Below, piece after piece: positions 8,444 to 15,940 of a stretch of DNA of 25,342 nt. Source of the DNA: CAYSBE01 sp964429245 (GTDB lineage Bacteria > Bacteroidota > Bacteroidia > UKL13-3). The DNA is taken from contig CAYSBE010000027.1 in assembly GCA_964429245.1 (NCBI GenBank), positions 1-25,342 of the forward strand. Direction: 5' to 3'. The notes under the pieces were generated by a model. The model saw only the letters and a program-made list of their open reading frames with translations, did no database searches and was not told the origin of the DNA. Position numbers and translations under genes: made by a program. How positions within the stretch are numbered: the stretch's first letter is position 1; each line of letters starts with the position of its first letter.

Positions 8444-8548
8444 TTACATATTCCTTCTATACTGCCCGCCCACCTCAAACAATGCGTGGGTAATCTGGCC
8501 CAGTGAGCAGTATTTTACGGATTCCATCAACTCGGCAAATATGTTTTG
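8444..8548 (-). pseudogene. Detached second copy of the icmF 3' end
   Basis: These 105 bp match 9090-9194, the last 34 codons plus stop of icmF, at 98 of 105 positions by direct count. Six of the seven differences are synonymous and one changes Thr to Ser. The copy ends exactly at the stop codon, beyond which the two sequences diverge. In its own frame it stays open upstream to an ATG at 8563, giving a possible 39-aa product (MFSKDQNIFAEL...) whose start overlaps the last codons of the DUF2283 gene. It is best read as the displaced original or a donor-derived icmF terminus; expression of the short ORF is unproven. Confidence 0.9.
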
Positions 8549-8552
8549 ATCT

Positions 8553-8789
8553 TTACTGAACATTGATACCTCTATGACTTGCATGCAGAATTGTTACACC
8601 GATTACTTCTCCGTTGTAATACCGAATAATTACATCATCAGAAGTCATTTCGGTATTGTCTGCATGATTTGGTTTTTTGAAGTGGATATAAAGCGTATCA
8701 GCTTCGGCATCATAATCCGACCAAATATTCTTATGCTTGATGAAATAAGGCAATAAAATGTCTAGTTCTTTTAATTCTGCGAAGCCCAT
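8553..8789 (-). CDS. DUF2283 protein, putative antitoxin
   Basis: A 78-aa protein with a DUF2283 domain at about 22-70: YDAEADTLYIHFKKP, then DDVIIRYYNGEVIGVTILHA. This is the usual pattern for the family, in which a short strand with an AD-x-L-Y-I core is followed by a D-x-G/N-x-x-I/V-G-I/V turn. Established knowledge: DUF2283 genes are often found next to small nuclease-like genes and have been proposed as antitoxins. Its start overlaps the end of the upstream gene by 19 bp, so translation is probably coupled. Its stop lies 4 bp from the detached icmF end. Family call is firm; the antitoxin role is inferred from context. Confidence 0.82.
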   Translation of the reverse strand: MGFAELKELDILLPYFIKHKNIWSDYDAEADTLYIHFKKPNHADNTEMTSDDVIIRYYNGEVIGVTILHASHRGINVQ

Positions 8790-9088
8790 ATTTTTTTCCT
8801 ATTTAAAAATTCTTTAATTTTATTTGACAAATAAGACGTGATTACAAATCCGTCAACATTTGAAACCTCTTTATATACTACTACAACAAATTTATTATTT
8901 AATTTTGGAAATGCCTTAATCGCAAGCAATTCCTCAAATTTACCTTCATATACTGCATCGGGAAACTGAATCGCTTCAAGTATTTCAAAATAATATTCGG
9001 CAACTTCAGGATGACCCACTGAAATATGGTGCCACCTTTCAGCCGTAAGCCTAATAGGTACGTTATGTATCGAAAATGCAATATCCAT
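8771..9088 (-). CDS. Small nuclease-like protein, putative toxin paired with DUF2283
   Basis: A 105-aa protein with the layout of small RelE/BECR-fold-like proteins found beside DUF2283: IRLTAERWHHISVGHPEV (helix with conserved W, HH and H), PDAVYEGKFEELLAIKAF (strand pair), NKFVVVVYKE (core strand) and GFVITSYLSNKIKEF (last strand and helix). The frame is open further upstream, into icmF, but the start at 9088 gives the family's usual length and begins one nucleotide after the icmF stop (TAA-A-ATG). That spacing suggests expression by reinitiation from the icmF message. Toxin or nuclease activity is inference; DUF4258 and PBECR-type domains are the closest comparisons I can name. It is flanked by direct repeats of the icmF 3' end, so it arrived together with DUF2283. 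Confidence 0.75.
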   Translation of the reverse strand: MDIAFSIHNVPIRLTAERWHHISVGHPEVAEYYFEILEAIQFPDAVYEGKFEELLAIKAFPKLNNKFVVVVYKEVSNVDGFVITSYLSNKIKEFLNRKKIWASQN

Positions 9089-9089
9089 T

Positions 9090-9194
9090 TTACATATTCC
9101 TTCTATACTGCCCGCCCACCTCAAACAGCGCATGGGTGATTTGTCCCAGTGAGCAGTATTTTACGGTTTCCATCAACTCGGCAAATATGTTTTG
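9090..9194 (-). repeat. 105-bp direct repeat: in-frame icmF 3' end
   Basis: This is the attached copy of the sequence at 8444-8548, same orientation, offset 646 bp, 98 of 105 identical. Together the two copies bracket a 541-bp insert (8549-9089) that holds exactly the two toxin-antitoxin-like genes. Confidence 0.93.
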
Positions 9195-12100
9195 GTTGTG
9201 GATGGCTGCTTGCTGCAACCTTTGTAGCATCTCCTTACCTTTTTCTTCGTTGCCTTTTTTCAATTCATTCAACATTTTAATTTGGTATTCTTTCTCTTCA
9301 GTTGTTGAACGAATCACTTCTTTTGGCAATACCGTTGGTGAACCTTTGCTGGATAAAAAGGTATTCACCCCAATAATTGGAAACTCGCCTGTATGTTTTT
9401 GCATTTCGTAATACATACTTTCTTCCTGAATTTTGTTGCGCTGATACATGGTTTCCATAGCGCCCAATACCCCTCCGCGTTCAGTGATTTTATCAAACTC
9501 GCTCAACACGGCTTCTTCTACCAAATCAGTTAGTTCTTCAATGATGAATGAACCTTGCAATGGATTTTCATTTTTAGCCAAGCCCAACTCGCGGTTGATG
9601 ATTAACTGAATGGCCATGGCACGTCTTACAGATTCTTCTGTTGGTGTAGTAATGGCTTCATCGTAGGCATTGGTGTGTAACGAATTGCAGTTGTCGTATA
9701 TCGCATACAAGGCTTGCAGTGTGGTGCGTATATCGTTAAAATCAATTTCTTGTGCATGGAGTGAGCGACCTGAAGTTTGAATATGGTATTTTAGCATTTG
9801 GCTGCGCTCGTTGCCACTATATTTCAGCTTCATGGCTTTGGCCCAAATTCTGCGGCTCACTCGGCCTATTACCGAATATTCAGGGTCGATACCATTGGAG
9901 AAGAAGAATGATAAGTTAGGTGCAAAATCATCAATGTTCATTCCACGACTTAGGTAATATTCTACAAACGTAAATCCGTTTGATAGTGTTAATGCCAACT
10001 GAGTAATTGGGTTTGCACCAGCCTCGGCAATGTGGTAACCACTGATGGAAACGGAATAGAAATTGCGCACCGCATTGTCAATAAAATATTGTTGCACATC
10101 ACCCATCACACGCAACGAAAATTCGGTTGAAAAAATGCACGTATTCTGTGCTTGGTCTTCTTTCAAGATATCGGCTTGCACGGTTCCACGAACTTGTTTT
10201 AATGTATCAGCTTTTATTTTGTTATACACCTCAGCAGGCAATACCATGTCGCCCGTAACACCTAACAACATTAAGCCTAAGCCATCATTGCTTTCAGGCA
10301 TTTCGTCATTGTATGATGGTCGGATTGTACCTTTGGCTTTAAATATTTCGTCAATCTTTTTATTGACTTCATCTTCCAAACCATTTGCTTTGATGTACAA
10401 TTCGCATTGTTGATCAATGGCAGCGTTCATAAAAAATGCGCAAATGATAGCAGCCGGACCATTGATGGTCATGGATACGGAAGTTTTTGGATCAGCTAGG
10501 TTAAAACCTGAATACAATTTTTTGGCTGCATCTAAACTCCACACACTCACACCCGAGTTACCTATTTTGCCATAAATATCCGGACGGTGGTCGGGGTCGT
10601 TACCATAAAGTGTAACTGAGTCGAATGCAGTACTCAGGCGCTTAGCCGGCATACCTTGCGATACATAATGAAAACGTTTGTTGGTGCGCTCCGGGCCGCC
10701 TTCGCCTGCAAACATACGCGTTGGATCTTCGCCTTCGCGTTTGAATGGATAAATACCTGCAGTGTATGGGAAGTCGCCTGGAAAATTTTCTTGCAAAGCC
10801 CAACCTAAAATTTCGCCCCACGCTTTGTATTTTGGCACAGCTACTTTCGGTATTTGTGAATGAGAAAGTGACTCGGTATGTGTTTTTATTTTAATTTCCT
10901 TATCACGCACTTTGAATACATAATATTCATTGCGGAACAAATCTTTTTTCTGTTCCCAGGTATTCAATAAAACTTTGTTCTTCGGGTCAAGATTCAATTC
11001 AATTTCTTTATACGCCTTTTTCAATGCGTCAACCAAACCTTTTTCCGCATTTTTATTGCTTGTAAAGGTTTCAATAGCTGTGTGAATTCCATATAATTTA
11101 TCGGCAATGGCTACTTGTTGGTTTACCCATTTATCGTAATTACGGTTGTTTTCACTTATCTCAGAAAGGTAGCGTGTACGCGATGGTGGAATGATATAAA
11201 TTTTCTCACTCATCTCTTCGCTGATTTTATAAGTAGATTGCAGGTCAGCGCCCGTACGTTCTACGATTTTATCCATAATTGCCTTGTATAGGCTGTTCAT
11301 TCCCGGGTCGTTAAACTGACTGGCAATAGTGCCATACACCGGCATTTCCTCCGGATTTTTATCAAACAATTTGTGGTTGCGCTGGAATTGTTTTTTTACA
11401 TCACGTAGTGCATCCAATGCACCTTTTTTATCAAACTTGTTAATGGCAATAATGTCGGCAAAATCGAGCATATCAATTTTCTCCAACTGAGTAGCTGCAC
11501 CATATTCGGGTGTCATCACATACAAACTTGTGTTGCTGTGTTCGATGATTTCCGTATCGCTTTGTCCAATACCCGAAGTTTCCAAAATAATCAAATCGAA
11601 CCCTGCTGCTTTGACAATATCTACCGCTTCCTTCACGTATTTAGAGAGTGCAAGATTACTTTGACGCGTAGCCAATGAACGCATGTACACACGCGGATTT
11701 TTAATCGAGTTCATGCGTATGCGATCACCCAACAATGCACCACCTGTTTTGCGTTTACTCGGGTCAACCGAAATGATGGCAACAGTTTTTGATGTAAAGT
11801 CCAGTAAGAATCTTCTTACCAATTCATCTACCAACGATGATTTTCCTGCGCCACCGGTTCCAGTAATGCCTAATACCGGAATTGTTTGTTTAGAGATTCC
11901 TTTTGATATTTCATTGTGATGTGCGGTAAATGATTCCGGAAAATTTTCTGCAGCTGAAATAAGCTTGGCTATCGACTTATAATCTTTGTCTTTTAGGTGT
12001 TTAACTTCTCCATTTAAGTTAGTTCCTGTTGCAAAATCGCATTTCTCCAGCATGTCGTTAATCATGCCCTGAAGGCCCATGGCACGGCCATCGTCAGGAT

Positions 12101-12467
12101 GATAAATGCGGGTAATTCCGTATTGGTGTAATTCTTCAATTTCCTCCGGCAAAATAGTACCTCCACCGCCTCCAAAAATTTTGATATGCCCGCAGCCCTT
12201 CTCTTTCAATAAATCATACATGTATTTAAAATATTCCACATGTCCGCCTTGGTAAGAAGTCATGGCAATGGCATTGGCATCTTCTTGAATAGCTGTATCA
12301 ACCACTTCTTCAGCGCTTCTATCATGACCTAGATGAATAACCTCAGCTCCACTGGCCTGTATAATTCTACGCATGATATTGATGGCCGCATCATGGCCAT
12401 CAAAAAGTGCAGCAGCTGTTACTATTCGTATTTTATTTTTAGGTTTATAAACTTCAACAATATCCAT
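9090..12467 (-). CDS. icmF: Fused isobutyryl-CoA mutase with built-in GTPase chaperone
   Basis: Adenosylcobalamin-dependent enzyme interconverting isobutyryl-CoA and n-butyryl-CoA; some members also act on pivalyl- or isovaleryl-CoA. The 1125-aa protein has the IcmF domain order. The B12-binding domain comes first at about 8-145, with DGHD at 23-26 holding the lower-ligand histidine, then TSYQGGH and the GGGGG stretch. A MeaB-like GTPase follows, with Walker A GTGGAGKS at 203-210, ETSGIGQSD and NKFD. A linker and the substrate-binding TIM barrel complete it (PYTAGIYPFKREGEDPTRMF, GGPERTNKRFHYVSQGMPAK). The AGIYPFKR segment is the IcmF type, unlike methylmalonyl-CoA mutase. The frame extends to an ATG at 12518, but 12467 matches where relatives start. 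The last 105 bp are duplicated downstream, and the toxin-like gene begins 1 nt after the stop. Confidence 0.95.
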   Translation of the reverse strand: MDIVEVYKPKNKIRIVTAAALFDGHDAAINIMRRIIQASGAEVIHLGHDRSAEEVVDTAIQEDANAIAMTSYQGGHVEYFKYMYDLLKEKGCGHIKIFGGGGGTILPEEIEELHQYGITRIYHPDDGRAMGLQGMINDMLEKCDFATGTNLNGEVKHLKDKDYKSIAKLISAAENFPESFTAHHNEISKGISKQTIPVLGITGTGGAGKSSLVDELVRRFLLDFTSKTVAIISVDPSKRKTGGALLGDRIRMNSIKNPRVYMRSLATRQSNLALSKYVKEAVDIVKAAGFDLIILETSGIGQSDTEIIEHSNTSLYVMTPEYGAATQLEKIDMLDFADIIAINKFDKKGALDALRDVKKQFQRNHKLFDKNPEEMPVYGTIASQFNDPGMNSLYKAIMDKIVERTGADLQSTYKISEEMSEKIYIIPPSRTRYLSEISENNRNYDKWVNQQVAIADKLYGIHTAIETFTSNKNAEKGLVDALKKAYKEIELNLDPKNKVLLNTWEQKKDLFRNEYYVFKVRDKEIKIKTHTESLSHSQIPKVAVPKYKAWGEILGWALQENFPGDFPYTAGIYPFKREGEDPTRMFAGEGGPERTNKRFHYVSQGMPAKRLSTAFDSVTLYGNDPDHRPDIYGKIGNSGVSVWSLDAAKKLYSGFNLADPKTSVSMTINGPAAIICAFFMNAAIDQQCELYIKANGLEDEVNKKIDEIFKAKGTIRPSYNDEMPESNDGLGLMLLGVTGDMVLPAEVYNKIKADTLKQVRGTVQADILKEDQAQNTCIFSTEFSLRVMGDVQQYFIDNAVRNFYSVSISGYHIAEAGANPITQLALTLSNGFTFVEYYLSRGMNIDDFAPNLSFFFSNGIDPEYSVIGRVSRRIWAKAMKLKYSGNERSQMLKYHIQTSGRSLHAQEIDFNDIRTTLQALYAIYDNCNSLHTNAYDEAITTPTEESVRRAMAIQLIINRELGLAKNENPLQGSFIIEELTDLVEEAVLSEFDKITERGGVLGAMETMYQRNKIQEESMYYEMQKHTGEFPIIGVNTFLSSKGSPTVLPKEVIRSTTEEKEYQIKMLNELKKGNEEKGKEMLQRLQQAAIHNQNIFAELMETVKYCSLGQITHALFEVGGQYRRNM

Positions 12468-12563
12468 AATCTGATTTTTGTAGGGGGCTAAATTAGTAAA
12501 ATCCCTATGATTCAACAAAAACGGGTCAAAGTATAATTAGGTTTCTGCATTCAGAAAAAAGAC

Positions 12564-12571
12564 TATTTTTG
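12564..12571 (+). promoter_or_regulatory. -7 promoter element of the DUF5606 gene
   Basis: TATTTTTG fits TAnnTTTG exactly and ends 26 nt before the ATG at 12598. The -33 region has only a weak TTTC. It lies in the 130-bp divergent interval shared with icmF. I see no cobalamin riboswitch there. Confidence 0.5.
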
Positions 12572-12597
12572 CCACCCTTTAACAAAACGTATTCTAC

Positions 12598-13149
12598 ATG
12601 AAATTAACTGAGATTGTATCTGTTGCAGGCGTACCGGGATTACACAAGATTGTGGGAAGAACCAAGGCAGGCCTTATTCTTGAGTCGCTTAACGAAACCA
12701 AAAAACGTTTCCCAACCGGGTCGCAGGATAAGGTTTCTGTATTAGAAGACATTTCTATGTATACCCTTGAGGGAGAAATGAAGCTATCGATTGTGTTTAA
12801 AACCGTGCATAGCCAAAAATCAATACCTGATGCCAAGGAAGATGTTAAAAAGGTTCGCCAATTTTTAGTTGACACGATTAAACTAGAAAGCGAACGCGTG
12901 TATGACAGTGATGTTAAAAAACTAATCAACTGGTATCATATCCTAAACAATGCTTTTGATATTAGCACGATAGAGGAAGAAGCACCCGAAACTACCGAGG
13001 AGGCACCAGTTGTTGAAACTACTACTAGCGATGCACCGCTAGAAGAGAAAAAGAAGACTGCTCGTAAAAAAGCTGAGCCAAAAGCTGAAGCTGAAGAAGG
13101 GGAAGAAAAACCTAAACGTGCACCTCGCAAAAAGAAAACAGAAGAATAA
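12598..13149 (+). CDS. DUF5606 protein with Lys/Ala/Glu-rich tail
   Basis: A 183-aa Bacteroidota protein. Residues 1-125 form the DUF5606 domain: MKLTEIVSVAGVPGLHKI, LILESLNETKKRFPTGSQDK, VLEDISMYTLEGEMKLSIVF, then helices with DAKEDVKKVRQFLVD and SDVKKLINWYHILNNA. The function of the family is unknown to me. Residues about 128-183 are a low-complexity tail that runs from acidic (EEEAPETTEEAPVVE) to mixed basic and acidic (KKKTARKKAEPKAEAEE, then KRAPRKKKTEE), reminiscent of nucleic-acid-associating tails. It is transcribed away from icmF with its own promoter and ends in a terminator shared with lpdA, so it is probably monocistronic. Confidence 0.88.
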   Translation: MKLTEIVSVAGVPGLHKIVGRTKAGLILESLNETKKRFPTGSQDKVSVLEDISMYTLEGEMKLSIVFKTVHSQKSIPDAKEDVKKVRQFLVDTIKLESERVYDSDVKKLINWYHILNNAFDISTIEEEAPETTEEAPVVETTTSDAPLEEKKKTARKKAEPKAEAEEGEEKPKRAPRKKKTEE

Positions 13150-13165
13150 TAACACTATTATAAAC

Positions 13166-13199
13166 AAAAAAGCCCACGATTGAAATCGCGGGCTTTTTT
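13166..13199. terminator. Bidirectional terminator between the DUF5606 gene and lpdA
   Basis: A 15-bp stem with one A-C mismatch (AAAAAAGCCC-A-CGAT against ATCG-C-GGGCTTTTTT), 4-nt loop TGAA, and A and T runs on both sides. It is 16 nt past the DUF5606 stop and 18 nt past the lpdA stop on the other strand, so it serves both convergent genes. Confidence 0.9.
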
Positions 13200-13217
13200 G
13201 TTTATCGAGATTTGGAT

Positions 13218-14618
13218 TTACACATGCAAAGCCCTATTTCCAGTTGCAGCCAAAGCAGCTTCTTTCACGGCTTCGGCATAGGTTGGGTGGGCGTGGCTCA
13301 TGCGGCTAATGTCTTCGGCACTTGCACGAAACTCCATGGCTGTTACTGCTTCTGCAATTAAATCAGCCACTCGCGGACCAATCATATGTACGCCCAATAC
13401 TTCATCGGTTTCGGCATCAGCAAGTATTTTCACCAAGCCGTCAATATCCATACTGGCACGTGCGCGACCCAATGCACGCATCGGGAATGAACCCACTTTA
13501 TATTTTGTACCTGCTTTTTTCAATTCTTCTTCAGTAGCGCCAACTCCTGCTACTTCCGGCCATGTATATACTACTCCCGGAATCAAATTGTAATTGATAT
13601 GTGGCTTTTGTCCTGCGATTACTTCTGCTACAAAAACGCCTTCTTCTTCAGCCTTGTGGGCCAACATGGCACCTTTTACCACATCTCCAATGGCATAAAT
13701 GCCTTTAGTGGAAGTTTCTAAATATGAATCGGTTTCAATGCGGCCACGTTCATCCGTTTTTAAACCAATATTTTCCAAACCCAAACCTTCGGTGTAAGCT
13801 TTGCGGCCAACTGAAACCAAGCAATAATCTCCGGTGAAGGTTACTTCTTCTCCTTTTTCATTATCTGCAACCACAGTAACTTCTTTGCCTTTTGTTTTGG
13901 CTGATTTCACTTTGTGGCTAAAGAAAAACTCAAAGCCCAGTTTGCGTAAGCTGCGTTGCAATTCTTTGCCCAATGTAGCATCCATTGTCGGGATAATGGT
14001 ATTGGTATATTCAATAACAGATACTTTGGCACCCAAACGTGCATACACCGAGCCTAATTCAAGTCCGATTACTCCACCACCGATGATAATCATGTGCTTT
14101 GGCACTTCGATCATATTCAATGCTTCGGTTGATGTAATCACCCGTTTTTTATCAATTTCTATTCCGGGTAATGTTGCAGGTTTTGAACCGGTAGCAATAA
14201 TCACTTTATCGGTATCAATCAATTGTTCACCTTTTTCACCAGTTACTTTTATCTGATTTTTGCTCACAAAAGAACCTACTCCGCGAAACACGTCAATTTT
14301 ATTTTTCTTCATCAAGTAGTCGATTCCTTCGCAGGTTACTTTAACTACGCCATTTTTGCGTTCCACCATTTGTTTCAGATTTACTTTCAACTCACCTTTC
14401 ACATCAATACCATGTGTAGTGAAATTATGTACTGCATTGTGGTAATGTTCAGAAGAATCGAGCATCGCCTTAGATGGAATGCAACCAACGTTGAGGCAAG
14501 TACCTCCAAGGGTGGCATATTTTTCAATGATGGCTACTTTAAAACCCAGCTGAGCTGCCCTAATGGCACCTACATAACCTCCGGGTCCCGAACCAATAAT
14601 GGTGATATCGTACTTCAT
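13218..14618 (-). CDS. lpdA: Dihydrolipoyl dehydrogenase (E3)
   Basis: FAD-dependent E3 that reoxidises dihydrolipoyl groups with NAD+ for the 2-oxoglutarate and pyruvate dehydrogenase complexes and the glycine cleavage system. The 466-aa protein is full length. The FAD-binding GSGPGG is at 9-14, the redox disulfide is C41/C46 in GGTCLNVGCIPSK, and the NAD-binding GGGVIGLELGSVYARLGA is central. A second FAD motif, GIYAIGDV, follows. The C-terminal catalytic pair is H444/E449 in HAHPTYAEAV. The frame is open to an ATG at 14642, but that would overlap the -7 promoter element at 14640-14647, and relatives start MKYD. No other complex subunit is adjacent, so it is probably the shared E3 for several complexes, with OdhB encoded about 7 kb away. 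Confidence 0.96.
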   Translation of the reverse strand: MKYDITIIGSGPGGYVGAIRAAQLGFKVAIIEKYATLGGTCLNVGCIPSKAMLDSSEHYHNAVHNFTTHGIDVKGELKVNLKQMVERKNGVVKVTCEGIDYLMKKNKIDVFRGVGSFVSKNQIKVTGEKGEQLIDTDKVIIATGSKPATLPGIEIDKKRVITSTEALNMIEVPKHMIIIGGGVIGLELGSVYARLGAKVSVIEYTNTIIPTMDATLGKELQRSLRKLGFEFFFSHKVKSAKTKGKEVTVVADNEKGEEVTFTGDYCLVSVGRKAYTEGLGLENIGLKTDERGRIETDSYLETSTKGIYAIGDVVKGAMLAHKAEEEGVFVAEVIAGQKPHINYNLIPGVVYTWPEVAGVGATEEELKKAGTKYKVGSFPMRALGRARASMDIDGLVKILADAETDEVLGVHMIGPRVADLIAEAVTAMEFRASAEDISRMSHAHPTYAEAVKEAALAATGNRALHV

Positions 14619-14639
14619 ATGGTATATTTTTTTGCGTGG

Positions 14640-14647
14640 CAAATGTA
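14640..14647 (-). promoter_or_regulatory. -7 promoter element of lpdA
   Basis: Read on the minus strand, TACATTTG is an exact TAnnTTTG match ending 21 nt before the lpdA ATG at 14618. It fixes the short start. Confidence 0.6.
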
Positions 14648-14705
14648 TGTAATTTTAAATTGAGTGGGGACATGCTAATTACAGACCAAATATAAAATTT
14701 AGTTA

Positions 14706-14740
14706 TAGTTGTATAAACAACTACCTTTTTTATACGTTTG
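14706..14740 (+). promoter_or_regulatory. Promoter and palindromic operator candidate of the cytochrome c peroxidase gene
   Basis: TACGTTTG (14733-14740) is an exact -7 element 19 nt before the ATG at 14760. Just upstream, covering the -33 zone, is a perfect palindrome with 7-bp arms and a 4-nt centre: TAGTTGT-ATAA-ACAACTA (14706-14723). The TTGT-N4-ACAA core is of the size bound by dimeric helix-turn-helix regulators, including the Crp/Fnr family. The identity of any regulator is inference. Confidence 0.5.
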
Positions 14741-14759
14741 TATTAATAAATCAGTAAAA

Positions 14760-15887
14760 ATGAAATACAAAAATAGATACAAAACTATTGCAGCAATTGG
14801 AGTTATTGGCATTTATGCATCTATGCTTTCATGTGGTGATCAAAAACCAGCGGCTACAACAGACACCAACAAAACAGTAGATCTTTCAACCTTACCACAA
14901 GCCGATCAGGAATTGATTAAAAAAGCAAGTGGCATGTTTGGCATATTGCCAACAACAGCAGAAAATCCAAAAAATACCACAAACGACTCTAAAGTTGAGT
15001 TGGGAAAAATGCTTTACCATGACCCACGCCTTTCTAAAAGTGGATTTATCAGCTGCAACAGCTGTCATAATTTGGCAAGTTACGGGGTTGATAATTTACC
15101 TACCTCTATCGGACACAAATGGCAATTAGGTGGGCGCAATGCACCTACTGTGTTGAATGCGGCATTTCATACCGCACAATTCTGGGATGGCCGTGCAGCC
15201 GATGTGGAAGAGCAGGCCAAAGGTCCAATCCTCAATCCGGGTGAAATGGCCTTGCCACATCAAGATGCTTGTACAGATAAAATTGCATCTATAAAAGCGT
15301 ATCAGGAGCTATTTACCAAAGCATTTCCGGGCGAAGAGAAACCTTTAAACTATGAGAACATTGCGAAAGCTATTGGCGCATTTGAGCGCACACTTATCAC
15401 ACCATCACGTTTTGATAAATACTTACAAGGAGATGTAGCTGCTCTTAACGAACAAGAAAAAAAGGGATTAGAAACATTTATGAACTCAGGTTGCAATGCT
15501 TGTCACATGACGGCAACATTTGGTGGAAATATTTATCAAAAATTCGGTGTAACTAAAAACTATTGGGAATTAACTGGAAGTAAAACCAAAGATGAAGGTC
15601 GTTCAGCTATCACAAAAAATGAAAGTGAAAAGTATTTCTTCAAGGTACCTTCATTAAGAAATATTACGCGTACGTATCCATATTTTCATGATGGGAGTAT
15701 TTGGGATTTAAAACAAGCCATATCCATTATGGGTGAATTGCAGCTAGGTAAAAAACTTACTGAAGCTGAAGTGAACGATATCGCAGCATTTCTTGAATCA
15801 CTTACAGGTGAACTGCCAGAATCAGCACGTATGCTTCCTATTTTGCCTGCGTCAACAAATACTACAGCCCAACCGGTATTTAATTAA
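14760..15887 (+). CDS. Diheme cytochrome c peroxidase, probable lipoprotein
   Basis: Member of the bacterial diheme cytochrome c peroxidase / MauG family, which reduces H2O2 to water with electrons from small c-type cytochromes. From the chosen start the protein is 375 aa. Residues 1-25 form a signal ending in MLSC, so Cys25 may be lipidated; the lipobox is imperfect. The first heme site CNSCH is at 99-103 and the second CNACH at 245-249. FWDGRA (141-146) and the LNPGEM segment (158-163) are typical of the family, as is the C-terminal PSLRNITRTYPYFHDGS. The frame opens at 14709, but that start lies upstream of the promoter. The gene stands alone between its own promoter with a palindrome and a strong terminator. 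MauG-type oxidative roles cannot be excluded, but the standard peroxidase architecture fits best. Confidence 0.92.
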   Translation: MKYKNRYKTIAAIGVIGIYASMLSCGDQKPAATTDTNKTVDLSTLPQADQELIKKASGMFGILPTTAENPKNTTNDSKVELGKMLYHDPRLSKSGFISCNSCHNLASYGVDNLPTSIGHKWQLGGRNAPTVLNAAFHTAQFWDGRAADVEEQAKGPILNPGEMALPHQDACTDKIASIKAYQELFTKAFPGEEKPLNYENIAKAIGAFERTLITPSRFDKYLQGDVAALNEQEKKGLETFMNSGCNACHMTATFGGNIYQKFGVTKNYWELTGSKTKDEGRSAITKNESEKYFFKVPSLRNITRTYPYFHDGSIWDLKQAISIMGELQLGKKLTEAEVNDIAAFLESLTGELPESARMLPILPASTNTTAQPVFN

Positions 15888-15904
15888 TTTTAGTCTTTCT
15901 CTAT

Positions 15905-15940
15905 AAAAAAATGCCCTTCAAACATGAAGGGCATTTTTTT
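15905..15940. terminator. Bidirectional terminator overlapping a stop codon
   Basis: A perfect 16-bp stem AAAAAAATGCCCTTCA / TGAAGGGCATTTTTTT with loop AACA. It ends the peroxidase transcript on the plus strand. On the minus strand its right edge takes in two bases of the stop codon of the SRPBCC gene (15941-15939), so both convergent transcripts end in the same 36 bp. Confidence 0.92.

Noticed and set aside
12468..12518. 17-residue N-terminal extension of icmF
   Set aside because: Relatives start close to 12467, just ahead of the B12 domain; the extension shows no conserved features. A TATACTTTG sequence upstream of 12518 keeps a small doubt.
12468..12597. Possible cobalamin riboswitch ahead of icmF
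   Set aside because: The interval is only 130 bp, is shared with a divergent gene, and contains no B12-box-like sequence or extensive pairing that I can see.
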